A stretch of DNA of 64,000 nt from Aradus depressus (GCA_963662175.1 OY759224.1:29645489-29709488); one strand, 5' to 3'. Positions 1-9,863 are shown, counted from the stretch's first letter. The notes: generated by a model not told the origin, from the sequence alone. Made by a program: numbers and translations.

Positions 1-26
1 GATTCTACTTCTCCAGCTATACGAAA
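1..26 (-). repeat. Family G terminal fragment
   Basis: Reverse complement of the family G terminal hairpin arm (TATAGCTGG-GAAGTAG). It directly abuts the pogo-like element that follows; the same junction type occurs at about 19112. Confidence 0.5.
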
Positions 27-28
27 TA

Positions 29-640
29 CAGTAGATTCTCCCTTATATGGCGTCCTGTTAACCGGCGCACTCCCTTATCCGGCGCTCGCAAAATAATATC
101 AAATTTGTTAAACTAAAATTAACATTCAATAATTATTATTAGATTATCAATTATGTGAGCCACGTTTATTTACGAGCACATAATAATTCCGTAACTCACG
201 AATCTTTTATGTATTTTTATTGTACATACGTACATATGTACATTGTATTTATAATGAAGGGAACGCTAATACAATATTTTATTACTTCACTAATCTCAAT
301 TTCTAAAAATAATGGAGATGAAAAAATTGATGATGTCACACAAAGAAGGTAAGGAGGCCTTAGAGAAAGCACTTCATTACGTAGAACGACAACCATGCTC
401 CACTTTTTCAGACGTCTTAACACTAAACAACTGGTGGCACTATGCAGCACGCAACAGTGTTGTGTTAGCGAAACAAAACAAAATTACCCACTTTTTTAAC
501 AAATATTTTTAGAATTTTAGATTTTGTTTTAAATATGTACGTAATTAAACGCAGATTTCAAAATTCTTTTTAAAATGTTATCAACAGAAAACATAAGTGT
601 TTTACTCCTTAGCTCACCTAAAAACACTTTTTGTATGCTT
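29..640 (+). mobile_element. Pogo/Tigger-like element, decayed
   Basis: A TA dinucleotide at 27-28 precedes CAGTAGATTCTCCCTTATAT, the form of a pogo/Tigger terminal inverted repeat. The interior contains the C-terminal end of a pogo transposase (312-512). No matching right terminus is visible before the SINE-B/inverted-repeat complex starts near 668, so the right end is approximate and the element is probably truncated. Confidence 0.6.
312..512 (+). pseudogene. Pogo/Tigger transposase C-terminal remnant
   Basis: The translation contains a segment EALEKALHYVERQ followed by NNWWHYAAR and ends in KQNKITHFFNKYF. The pattern of a conserved W/AARN block and a final K-Q-x-K-I-T-x-F-F tail is typical of the very C-terminus of Tigger/pogo transposases, which are normally about 450-550 residues. 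Here only about 60 residues are left, with the DDE domain and CENP-B-like DNA-binding domain missing. It lies just inside a pogo-type left terminus at 29, which supports the call. The apparent start methionine is internal to the ancestral protein. Non-functional. Confidence 0.6.
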
Positions 641-667
641 TAATTGATATATTTTTTCTCATTAATT

Positions 668-829
668 ATAGCCATGTCCCTTGGTTATCTTTACAACATC
701 CATGGCCCCGGGAGGGAGTTCTATCTACGAAATAAAACTCACTCCCGGACGGGATTCGAACCCGCAAACCATGGTGAGACCATGCGGCCAGAGCCCTACG
801 CTCTAGCCCGCACGGCCACCATGGCTCCC
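668..829 (-). mobile_element. SINE-B copy (left arm)
   Basis: Reverse complement begins GGGAGCCATGGTGGCCGTGC and contains a B-box-like GGGTTCGAATCCCGTCC. The poly-A tail is missing because the inverted-repeat arm ends inside the element. The open frame across it is a by-product of the tRNA-like head. Confidence 0.85.
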
Positions 830-1190
830 AATTAATAAAGTTGTAACACCATGTTAGAGCCATCTACTGGTGATTAGTTTGAACAACTATTATTGATAGA
901 AAAAGCGGTAAATTTGAAATTATTAAAAAACCGTTAAAATATCGAAAAGAATCGACATCTGTAAACAATGAATGGCATATTTGCGTTCAGCACATTACTT
1001 TCTTACACTAAACACAAAGAAATAAACATAAATAATTTTTTGTTACATAGGGTTATCCAAGAAATCAGTCGAAGAGAAGGCATGGGACCTGACAAGGGGG
1101 TCGACTTAAATAACCTAACAACTTCCGAAGTAATGAATGTATCACAGATTATAAAATAAGATATAGTCTGGACCTCTCAGTGTTTATTGA

Positions 1191-1238
1191 TCTTTGCTAG
1201 CCGGCTTTCGAGGTTGCCCTCATCATCAGGCAGTCTGA
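1191..1238 (-). ncRNA. Hammerhead ribozyme core (family H)
   Basis: On the minus strand: CUGAUGA (1223-1229), a short stem II GAGG/CCUC closed by a GCAA loop, then GAAA (1206-1209), then palindromic AGCCGGCU as a minimal stem III, then A as the residue 5' of the predicted cut between 1198 and 1197. Stem I can start with UGC/GCA. All core positions match the hammerhead consensus CUGANGA/GAAA/NUH. The very short palindromic stem III is what type I hammerheads of Penelope-like elements show, where dimers are the active form. Confidence 0.7.
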
Positions 1239-1305
1239 TAAAATAATTTTGAAAATAACACATAATTTAGAATGTTTTAATAAATAAAATTTTTATGAAT
1301 TGATG

Positions 1306-1345
1306 ATGACGGCAACCTCGAAAGCCGGCTGGTAAAAATCAATAA
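1306..1345 (+). ncRNA. Degenerate hammerhead core
   Basis: UUGAUGA instead of CUGAUGA, a mismatched stem II (GACG against CCUC), GAAA kept, and G instead of A/C/U at the cleavage position. This is the inverted partner of the core at 1191-1238 and should be inactive. Confidence 0.6.
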
Positions 1346-1601
1346 AATCTGTGGGGGGTCAGACTATATCTTATTTTATAATCTGTGATACATTCATTAC
1401 TTCGGAAGTTGTTAGGTTTAAGTCGACCCCCTTCTCAGGTCCCCTCCCTTCTCTTCGACTGATTTCATGAACAAAAAATTATTTATATTTATTTCTTTGT
1501 GTTTAGGGTATGAAAGTAATGTGCTGAACGCAAATATGCCATTCATTGTTTACAGATGTCGATTCTTTTCGATATTTTAACGATTTTTATATAATTTTAA
1601 A

Positions 1602-1953
1602 GAGGGCGCCGGTAGCTCAGTGGTATGCGTGCTTGACTTCTGAGCTCAAGGTCGTGGGTTCGTAGCCCGACCGAGGCCCTTAGTTTATTTTATCTGGGAG
1701 GTAAAATAAACTTAAGCACGCCGTCCTTCGGATGGGACGTTAAGCGATGGTCCCGAGCCTGTACGATGTCAGGTACTCGTTAAAGACCCCTACCCTAGAT
1801 GAATAAAAATTTAGGGTAGGCAAAATTTAGGACTCCCACAGTAGAGTCGGGCTCATGTCCACCAGAGCGACGAAAGAGCGCTCTGGTAGTAGGCGATATG
1901 ACCTCGTAGTTAAAGCCCGGGAATGAGTCATAAAACCTAATCTAACCTAACCT
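1602..1953 (+). mobile_element. SINE-A, full length, CCTAA-type tail
   Basis: Full copy with A-box-like TAGCTCAGTGGT and B-box-like GGTTCG, a tRNA-unrelated body, and a tail of CCTAA units. Perfect 11-bp target duplication ATAATTTTAAA at 1591-1601 and 1954-1964. This is a good reference copy for the family. Confidence 0.92.
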
Positions 1954-2047
1954 ATAATTTTAAATTTACCGCTTTTTTTAGCAATCGTAGTTTTTCAAAC
2001 TAATCACCAGTGAATGGCTCTAACGTGGTGTTACAACTTTATTAATT

Positions 2048-2258
2048 GGGAGCCATGGTGGCCGTGCGGGCTAGAGCGTAGGGCTCTGGTCGCATGGTCT
2101 CACCATGATTTGCGGGTTCGAATCCCGTCAGGGAGTGAGTTTTATTTCGTAGATAGAACTCCCTCCCGGGGCCATGGATGTCGTAAATAACTAGATAACC
2201 AAGGGATATGGCTAATATGCATCGTACGTAATACCAAAAAAAAAAAATAATAATAAAA
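2048..2258 (+). mobile_element. SINE-B, full length (right arm)
   Basis: tRNA-Leu/Ser-like head with A-box TGGCCGTGCGGGCTAGAGCG and B-box GGTTCGAATCC, a body ending near GCATCGTACGTAATACC, then an A-rich tail with AAT units. Confidence 0.88.
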
Positions 2259-2399
2259 TTTAAAAAGAAACTTTTTAATATTATGCTGGGAGGCTTCAAT
2301 ATATCGACTTATGTAACAAACCAACAATATATATCGATATAACATCGATGTTTTTTTCTTCTGTTGTATGTGAGTGTAGATGTAGTTTTGTGGTTATAA

Positions 2400-2575
2400 G
2401 TAAAGTTGATTGTTGTCTAAAATTTTTATGAATTGATGATGACGGCAACCTCGAAAGCCGGCTGGTAAAAATCAATAAAATCTTTGGGGGGTCAGACTAT
2501 ATCTTATTTTACAACCTGTGAAATAATCACTTCTCACTATATCAGCCATTTTCATATTAATTAATGAATCAACAC
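2400..2575 (+). repeat. Family H fragment with degenerate hammerhead
   Basis: Repeats the degenerate core seen at 1306-1345 (UUGAUGA...GAAAGCCGGCUGG) and continues into GGTCAGACTATATC and AATAATCACTTCTCACTA, a block also found after the intact core at 49881. Core C3 and cleavage-site mutations suggest it is inactive. Confidence 0.65.
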
Positions 2576-3435
2576 AAGTCAAATATTGAGTTTCAGCCCA
2601 AACTATGGACTAGCTTTGGAGGGAGAGCGAAGACATAATGAATCAATACGTACTGGGGAAGTACCTACGTGGTGATTCACCGAAGACTTTTTTCAAACTG
2701 AAAACTGCATTTTCCTATTTTTACACTGATATACGATGTGTTAGGAATGTTAAGTAATCTGTCAGAAATTCAATGTTCAATTTTTACAGGATTTTCTTAT
2801 GTTCTGTGTGTGTGTGTGTGTCTGTAGTAAACACGATAGATTATAGGCTCTTACATACTCCCGATAGATTATAGTCACTGCATTGTATAGTTATAGTAGT
2901 AGCTTGAAATAATAAAATATGTGAAAGGTTTTTACTAAGGTTTCCTTTTCTTCTGTGAGCGACTGGTACAGTTTTCTCTTATTACTTTAAGGTTTATCTA
3001 TGATATATTTATTCTTAAAGGACTATATCCCAGAATAGTAAAAATCTCTATCTTTTCATCTATCTGTTAAGGGTAGGTCGAATATTCGGCCCCTTCAGGA
3101 GGGGATCTGAATGCTTTTTGGAACGAAGGGGGTAGTTTTGACGAATCAAAAGACTTCACAAGAGATTAAGATATCAGAATGGGATGTCTTTCTACCTATG
3201 TTTTTTTTTTCTTTTTTTGAAAGATCTTTTGTGCAGCAAGGGTTAGGGAAGGGTCTTTTTCCCACACTGTCTAAGGGCCGGGCTACACAAATGGAAGTAC
3301 GTCGTATCTGGTTTCACTTCAGCTCCATTGTCTGCAAGAAATTTAACTAAGAGTTGAGAGTATCTGCGAATGTACTAATTTTCAACTGAGAGACATGCAT
3401 ACGGTTGAGGTTACTGGAAGCGGAATCTAGTCAAC
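2576..3435. other. No gene; family G fragment and unique AT-rich DNA
   Basis: 2620-2800 is a family G end in minus orientation (GGGGAAGTAC...GTGATTCACC). There is a short (TG)n run at 2806-2820. The 79-codon open frame at 3111-3350 has no recognisable motif and I do not call it a gene. Confidence 0.5.
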
Positions 3436-3780
3436 GATGGTAACAACTACAAAATCAGCAATCCCGCCAGGGATACTAATAACCACACCATCAAGGGTAC
3501 AACCAGTGAAGCTAAAAAATACACGGTGCTAATAAGAACAATGTCAGGTATATCTACTCAGCCCTGCAGAAAACTATATCCAGCCATGCTAACAACACTA
3601 TCAGAAATTCCGCCAGTGATACTGACAACTACACAGTCAGGAATCCAACCAGATATGATTACAAATAAACCATCAGAGATCCAGCCACTGTTGCTAAACA
3701 CTAAACGTCGGGATTCCATCCAGCGATGCTAACAACACTATTAGGGATCTCGCCAGCAAAACTAACAACAATGAAGCCAA
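3435..3780 (+). repeat. Degenerate 36-bp minisatellite
   Basis: About nine diverged 36-bp units with CCAGCxATGCTAACAAC-like blocks. Because 36 is a multiple of three, translation gives 12-residue repeats (for example SGIQPDMITNKP, SEIQPLLLNTK), with at least one frameshift between the early and late units. Confidence 0.65.
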
Positions 3781-4088
3781 AATTTTCATATTTCATTCAT
3801 ACTTAAAGGCATTTTAAGAGCTTAATAATAATTAATCCCTTCTAGAAATGAACAGCTGACGGATTAGAGGCGTACAGATTCGCTTTTCCTCGAATACTTG
3901 TTAACTGAAACAATTGTTTTAACTCTGGTTGATCTAAATCTGTTGATTCCGTTCATCTAGGGATGGGCGATAGCACTATCTATATATCGATATTACATAA
4001 ATATTGAAAGTCCTATCGATAGTCTAAATAAGTATCGATATTAATGTTCCTTCATTAAAGGGGATACGTTTTGAAGAAAGTTATTTTA

Positions 4089-4272
4089 GAACCTTTACTT
4101 TGATGAAGGGAAAAGTGCTAAATGTACTTTGTGCAAAGTTTTATTCAAAACTAGTTGCAACAGATCCAATTTAAGGGATCACCTCTTGAGACGCCACCAA
4201 GAAACTTATAAACCGGCACCCAAGGCCCAACAACCCACTGCAGAAGCTGCATCACTGCCTACTGTTCCATAA
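4089..4272 (+). pseudogene. BED zinc-finger remnant of hAT transposase
   Basis: Reading from a likely splice acceptor (TTATTTTAG ending near 4089) the frame gives YFDEGKSAKCTLCK, then CNRSNLRDHLLRRHQ, then a low-complexity PAPKAQQPTAEAA tail and a stop (TAA at 4270-4272). The Cx2C...HLx3H spacing with an aromatic YF and an N-x-x-x-HL pattern is the BED zinc finger that starts many hAT transposases. The catalytic RNase H-like domain is absent, so this is an N-terminal piece. The first upstream in-frame codon is a stop, which is why an upstream exon is assumed. Confidence 0.6.
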
Positions 4273-4838
4273 AGTTTTACAAAACTATTTTTTGTCAATT
4301 GGTAATTGATTTTTTGATATTGTTTTATAAAAGTTGTTGATTGAAATAAAAATTGTTGACTCTAATGCCATTGTACCTACTTCATTGTTTTTTGATTATC
4401 TACAATAAGTGTTTTTGGACTTTAATTAATGTGTAATTTTCTTGCCAACTGTTCAACAGAAAAAAATTAAATTAATTTTTCTGAGGATATTTTATTGATT
4501 CTTATGGGAAATTGCCTCCTGGATTCAAGTATGTAATTATTTTTTCTGTGTCAGGCATAGTTTTGAAGTTATACGCAATTTCAGTTTTTTTCAAAATAGT
4601 TACACTTCTTATTTGCACGCTGTGTACTTATAAAGGCAAAACATGCAACTATCAATATTTTAGTCACTTATAAAATTATTTAGAAACATTTTAGACAGCA
4701 TAAAACAAAAACATGAAGGAGCCCGTAAATTATCTTCATAATATATTATATTGTATAAAAAAATTTATTTAAGATTAGAAAATATGAAAAAAATCATCTT
4801 TTGCCCAAGAATTTAAAAGGCTCAATTTTTTTTCTTGT

Positions 4839-5001
4839 GGACTTGAAAAATAAAATAAAACTTGTTTATTTATGATATTGTCTAATTTCACCAACTATAT
4901 TTACATGGGAGTACTTTCGGTATTTCTACCATCCTCAGCCAAAAGCATAAGAGATAAGCCAATATATTAAATAAACAAGTTTTATTTTATTTTTCAAGTC
5001 C
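4839..5001. mobile_element. Foldback MITE nested in hAT element
   Basis: Terminal inverted repeats of about 33 bp starting GGACTTGAAAAATAAAATAA are essentially perfect. Total length about 163 bp, no coding capacity, and it interrupts the hAT-like element. Confidence 0.75.
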
Positions 5002-5440
5002 ATTTGAATTATTTCACAATATCTCTGCAATAATGTCAGTTTTCTTTTTTTTTCAATTTTGCAGTCTCGAATAATGTGTAATAATCTTCTAAATGTGTTT
5101 CTAAACTTTAATTAATGTGTTAATATTCTTGCCAAGCGTTATACTTAATGCGATTATTTTCGACAGAACATGTCTTTTCCATAAAATAAAGTTCGATTTG
5201 AAAGAACAATTACTTACTCGATTGATATTTTTTTTCCCCTTTCATCCTCCATAACATAGAATAAATTAAATTAGGTATATGTACATGAAAAAATAAAAGT
5301 GAAATAATCATATTATAATATAATATTGGAATTGGAAAGTATTTTGCTTGAAAAGCGCAAATTACTGAATTATCGATAGTTTCCCACCGATTGTATAGAA
5401 TTATCGATAGTGGCCAACTATCGACTATCGCCCATTCCTA

Positions 5441-5914
5441 CTGTCAACTCAATCAAATTCCTAAAAAGGGGATTACATGATTAATATGTCAGCAACCAGA
5501 AAGGTACATTTTGTACTCAACTGAAACATGAAGCTCTATATAACAGCTCTCAAACAGAGTCTCAGCGTCACAAATCCAAGGTTTGAATGCTAAATCTTCC
5601 TTCCGGAGATTCAGTTCTCAATGGCACTCCGAACAAAGGTCTCTACCGTTTGATCTTCCAGGCCAGCTCGGCAGTCCTCATTTCCAGTCCAAACAGAATC
5701 CCGGTATGATCTTTTCTCTATGGTACACCATCCTTACCTTTTGATGTTCTTTCCTCTTTTCAGCTCTTGGCAATATTTCAACAACGACGAACCATGGGAG
5801 TAGTCAAGGAATAACTTTATATTGACGCTCCTGCCTCCGGGTTTATTTCTTTGTGTGTTTATGTGATATAGTAGCGATTTTCAAAGAAGAATAATTTTCA
5901 AAACAAAAAAAAAA
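5441..5914. other. No gene recognised
   Basis: Mixed-composition DNA without long open frames or clear repeats, ending in an A-run at about 5905-5915 that leads into a family G copy. Confidence 0.4.
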
Positions 5915-6420
5915 GTCGTCGGTGAATCACCAGCAAAATACTTCCCCAAAACGAATTAATCAATTAACTTTTCGCTCCCTCTCCAAAACCAGTTCATTGG
6001 GTTGTGACATTACCTGTCGATACATTCATTACATCCGTAGTTATTAGGGTTTATGAATTGAGCCCCCTTCCCTGAACCCCATTTCTCTTCGGACGTTATC
6101 GCTGAAATTTGACAGGTTATGTCCTCATTGGGTTGTGACATTAAATGTCGATACATTCATTACATCCGTAGTTATTAGGGTTTATGAATTGAGCCCCCTT
6201 CCCAAAACCCCATTTCCCTTCGGACGTTATCGCTGAAATTTGACAGGTTATGTCCTCATTGGGTTGTGACATTAAATGTCGATACATTCATTACATCCGT
6301 AGTTATTAGGGTTTATGAATTGAGCCCCCTTCCCTGAACCCCATTTCCCTTCAGCCGATATCGCTTCTATCGAGAGTTGCATCCACAGACAAACACTTTT
6401 TTTTTTTAATTTTTGGGATC
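5914..6420 (+). repeat. Family G copy with three 131-bp tandem units
   Basis: Starts GTCGGTGAATCACCAGC, followed by ACTTCCCC and the usual GAATTAATCAATTAA block. Units starting CATTGGGTTGTGACATT lie at 5995, 6126 and 6257, exactly 131 bp apart and nearly identical; the third diverges after about 100 bp. Confidence 0.85.
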
Positions 6421-6450
6421 AGGGCTTTCTGACTTCTTTTCGTATAAGCT

Positions 6451-6600
6451 ATGGTCGAGTCTGTACGATGTCAGGTACTCGTTAAAGACAAAGAAATTTC
6501 GGACTCCCATAGTAGTGTCGGGCTCATGTCCACCAGAGTGACAAAAGAGCGCTCTGGTAGTAGGCGATATGACCTCGTAGCCCGGGCATGAGTCATAATA
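6451..6600 (+). mobile_element. SINE-A, 5'-truncated
   Basis: Retains the 3' half from CTGTACGATGTCAGG to GGGCATGAGTCATAAT, with internal loss of the TAGGGTAGGC block. Confidence 0.85.
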
Positions 6601-6894
6601 ATTTACTACTCATTTATTGGATAATTGGAAGAGATTAGGAACGAAAACTTGTATCAATTCCAATCTTTACAATATACACTCCTGAGTCAAATCCTAGACA
6701 ATCCCATTTAACACACAGTAAACTCCCTAATCCAAAAAGACCAGAATGCCCCTGGGGGGGTTGAGCAAAAACTCTAATCCTTAATCCTCTCATCAAACTC
6801 ACAATCCGGATTAATCCATTCGGAGGATCACCTGTCCTTCAGGACCATCACTGAAACAGAAGAGCGTTCGAAGACTTAATCTAACTTCTCACTG

Positions 6895-6955
6895 ATTTTA
6901 TTATTTATCCCAGCCGACTTTCGAAGTTGCCCTCATCATCAGGCTATCTACCCTT
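6895..6955 (-). ncRNA. Hammerhead-like core (family H)
   Basis: Minus strand has CUGAUGA, stem II GAGG/CUUC with one G-U pair and a GCAA loop, GAAA, then AGUCGGCU. The residue at the cleavage position is G, which is not tolerated, so it is probably inactive. It lies about 70 nt downstream of the LINE-like stop codon at 7014 on the same strand. Confidence 0.55.
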
Positions 6956-7013
6956 CATTTAGTAAACAACATATTTTATATTTTTTATGATATTTTATAT
7001 TTTATTCCTTTTC

Positions 7014-7412
7014 CTATTTATTTAATTCACAGTTTCTGAAATCGTAAGCCTTTTTGCAATAATTTACCAGTAGTTCCCAATCTTTACCATTTAATAATTC
7101 CAACGTAAATGAAGTATCTATGTTGTTTTCAAATATTTTATTTTTTAAATCATCATATTTGGGGCAGATAATGAGGAAGTGATGTAGATCTTCTTTACAG
7201 GGGCTGTAACACATTGTGCATAGAAAGTCCATATCTTCGGAGGTATATTGATTGATAGGTGTATAGCTTAGATGCAACAGTTCATCTCTTAGTTTAATTA
7301 TTAATCTAATACTTGACAATGGTAGGTCACTATGTAAGTAACTATTAACTGAATCGTGCAACTCCAGTTCCCTACCTAGCAAGTACCGGTCTGAGTCTAA
7401 ATTCTTATTCAC
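7014..7412 (-). pseudogene. LINE reverse-transcriptase protein, C-terminal end
   Basis: A 132-codon frame whose second half contains DFLCTMCYSPCKEDLHHFLIICPKYDDLK. The Cx2C...ED..H.....CP.Y arrangement is the zinc-knuckle-like C-terminal motif of non-LTR retrotransposon ORF2 proteins (R1/Jockey/I-type). The upstream part (LPLSSIRLIIKLRDELLHLSY) fits the preceding helical linker. Everything N-terminal, including endonuclease and RT domains, is missing because a SINE-A fragment abuts the upstream side at about 7398. The annotated start methionine therefore has no biological meaning. Last coding part of an old insertion. Confidence 0.6.
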
Positions 7413-7474
7413 CTAGGGTAAGGGTCGTTTAACGAGTACCATCGCTTAACATCCCAACCGAAGATTGCCTCAAG
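7398..7474 (-). mobile_element. SINE-A fragment
   Basis: Central part only (TTATTCACCTAGGGTA, AACGAGTACC, ATCGCTTAAC). Confidence 0.7.
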
Positions 7475-7680
7475 GCTAATTAATATGCAATTTCACACTT
7501 CTATAGGAAATTTTGGGTTGATAAATCGAGACTACAATAGCCTCCACAGAAATGCTCCAAAACTTAAAATAAGTAATTACAAATTAATAATAATAATGTA
7601 ACATAGACAGTAAATATGGAGTGGGGATGTAGGTATTGGATATAAATATAATATGGAGTGGGGATTTAGTTTTTGAATAT

Positions 7681-7728
7681 TAGGCGATATAGTTAAAGCC
7701 CATTATGTGTCATAATAACTAACTAACC
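7681..7728 (+). mobile_element. SINE-A 3' end fragment, ACTAA-type tail
   Basis: TAGGCGATAT, AGTTAAAGCCC, GTCATAATAACTAACTAA: the last 45 bp of the SINE only. Confidence 0.65.
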
Positions 7729-8160
7729 TATTGATTATTTATTTTTTTTGAGGGAGAGAGACTACTTAATTGATTTCTAACGGTATCCGGCACTAAAATT
7801 AGGTACATTACCACTCAGCTGTTGAAAACCTCAAAATGTTTAGCATAACAACCATGTTGAATTGTAACATATTTTTGTTGTAGTTGTGATCGAGTGGGGG
7901 AATGTCTGGGAGTGACCGCATCCAACTATCCAACTAGGGCAAGCGGTGGTTCCACAATTGGCGGTTATGGTTAGAGGGGGGCCTCCAAGTTAGAGGTTAG
8001 AGCCGTCTGGTTAGAGGTTAGAAGGGCCACAAGTTACCAAACTACTCACAGAATACAAACCTATCTCAGTCCCTTGTTTTCATCCATTTCCAGATTACCT
8101 GACGCAAAAATACCCGAATGGAAAACATTAACTGCAAATATCAGTCAGTCAATATAAAAA
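7729..8160. other. No gene recognised
   Basis: Includes a GGTTAGAGG-rich simple stretch near 7970-8025; otherwise unassigned. Confidence 0.35.
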
Positions 8161-8162
8161 AT

Positions 8163-8310
8163 GTTGTCGGTGAATCACCGTTAGTGTACTTCCCCAGAAG
8201 GAATAAACATTTCGTTCCCCCTCCTAAAAAAATGTCTGTGAACACAGGGGCAAGTCAGGATTTGGAGCAGGAGGGGAGGGGGGGGGGGGGGGGAGGGGAG
8301 GGTGTATAGA
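8163..8310 (+). repeat. Family G fragment ending in G-tract
   Basis: GTCGGTGAATCACC followed by GTACTTCCCCAGAAGG, then degenerate DNA and a long G tract at about 8276-8300 (GGGGAGGGG pattern). Confidence 0.6.
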
Positions 8311-8427
8311 CTCCCGGGGACACAGTCCACAGTTCCCATGGTTAGCGTTGCAGACTTTTTGTTATTAATTTGGGAGACTCGGACCTCTAGAAGCTCCCCC
8401 TGAGGTAACCACTGACTGTAATACTTA

Positions 8428-8547
8428 AGCTGACTTTACACGAGCAGCAAAAATGCAAAAATGAAATGTACGCTATGGATTCTGTGCTTTTAGAGTGCAT
8501 TTGCTGCTGCTGGGCTTTGCATTTTTACTGCGCATGTAAAATCAGCT
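8428..8547. mobile_element. Short Harbinger-type MITE
   Basis: Ends AGCTGACTTTACAC and GTAAAATCAGCT are inverted, the inner parts (GCAGCAAAAATGCAAA / TTTGCATTTTTACTGCGC) continue the inverted repeat, and TTA lies on both sides (8425-8427, 8548-8550). A 3-bp TTA duplication is the PIF/Harbinger signature. 120 bp, no coding. Confidence 0.7.
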
Positions 8548-8689
8548 TTAAGAGTATGAAGTATTAACATAAATGAAGATTCTGAACAAGAAAATGAAAT
8601 GATCGAATTCATGTATATTTAAATAAATGTAATATGACTTGTTTTGTTCATGTTCATTGAAGTAAAGCACAATTTTCGTAATCTTGGTT

Positions 8690-9060
8690 TTTTGCTCTGG
8701 CGAGGGGGAGGGGGGAGCACGTCCCCCCCCCCCTGGCTACGCCCCTGTGTGAACACGTCATTGTTATTTTCAGTCAAAGCGTCCAAAATGAAGGGAGGCA
8801 TTAGGGGGGAGGCTTAACATGAAAAACCCAATAACTGCCGATGTAATGAATTTATCGACAAAATGTAGTATGAGGATTTAGGAGCCCCTATGTAAGTCAA
8901 ATATTGAATATTGGTGCAAATGGTCGACTGATTTTGGAAGGGGAGCGAAAAGTTAATTGATTAATTCGTTCTGGGGAATTACATTTCCGGTGATTCACCG
9001 TCGATTTTTTTTTTATTTTTTTTTTTTTCGAAAACAGTGAATTTTGATTTAAATTAAGTA
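8690..9060 (-). repeat. Family G copy, minus orientation
   Basis: Reads CTGCCGATGTAATGAATTTA, GTCGACTGATTTTGG, TTAATTGATTAATTCG, GGGGAA, GGTGATTCACCG from left to right, the mirror of the plus copies. A C/G-tract near 8700-8735 lies where plus copies have C-rich blocks. Confidence 0.65.
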
Positions 9061-9863
9061 CCAATTGTACGGTAATAAAAAAAAATTTGGGTCAGACTTT
9101 CAAATTTTTCCTACTGAACTTTCCCCCATTGGAAAGTCCCACATTAAAATTTTAAACGAACAGACGTCAGTCAGGAGCGAACCACAAGGTGAATAATTGA
9201 AATTGCATCGCTCCTATGTTTAATCACTTGGATCCGATACCCACAGCAATTTGGGTTTCTGATCAATGTTTTATACATCCATTAGGAACAGACCCCTTGA
9301 GAACCTCACCAGATGCTATCAGTTTGTGAAATGCACCCATATGGGTACCAAAAAAAAATTGTACTTCCCCAAGAAAGATTTAATCAATTAAGTATTCTCT
9401 CTCACTCAAAAACTAATCGACCGTATGGTCTAAAAATTAAGGGAAGTTATGGGGGTTTTGAGTTAAGCCCCCACCACTGAATTTACATATGAAATGTTGT
9501 GTCGATTCATTCGCTACTACAATTAGAGTTTTTGGGTTAACGTAAGTTTTCGTCTAAATCAACAAAAGAAAAGAGAAATTGAGGATGCGGTGGGGCTTAA
9601 CTCTAATAACTGCTGTACTAATGAATGTATTGCCACAAAATTACATATGTTTTTTCAGAAACCTCTAAGGACGACACCTATTAATTTTCAGCAGGATTAG
9701 CCGATAGGGAGGGGGAATCAGAGGGTGGCTCAATTCAAAAATCCCTATAACTGCCGAAGTAATAAATGTATGATATGAAATTTTATATTTAAATTCAAAA
9801 CCTTATAAGAATGGCACCAATTAATATTCTGCGAAATCGGTCGAGGGATAGGGGGTTACTCTG
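9061..9863. repeat. Decayed family G mosaic
   Basis: Contains ACTTCCCC plus AATCAATTAAG (9360-9400, plus) and later minus-oriented units with TAATAACTGC, CGATAGGGAGGG and TCTAAGGACGACACCTATTAA. Confidence 0.55.

Larger units (their letters stand above)
668..2208. repeat. Large inverted repeat with hammerhead apex
   Basis: Left arm about 668-1245 is the reverse complement of about 1290-2208 once the SINE-A at 1602-1953 is removed. Both arms carry a SINE-B copy at their outer ends, then a shared unique segment (for example GTAAACAATGAATGGCAT), then family H DNA at the centre. Arms are roughly 95% identical by eye in the SINE-B part. The single SINE-A in the right arm must have inserted after the duplication. 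Confidence 0.85.
3958..5440 (+). mobile_element. hAT-like element, non-autonomous
   Basis: Ends are TAGGGATGGGCGATAG at the left and CTATCGCCCATTCCTA at the right, forming an inverted repeat continued by multiple TATCGATA motifs. A BED-type zinc-finger remnant lies inside. The flanking 8-mers do not match, so the target duplication has decayed or the ends are slightly off. A separate foldback element sits at 4839-5001. Confidence 0.65.

Noticed and set aside
644..835. Open frame ending in ARTATMAPN, with related ones at 2042-2299, 28968-29231 and 61639-61881
   Set aside because: All four are translations of the SINE-B tRNA-like head; similarity between them reflects the repeat, not a protein family.
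1602..1690. tRNA gene
   Set aside because: A- and B-box-like blocks are present, but the cloverleaf is poor, the sequence continues into a SINE body and recurs over 20 times with target duplications.
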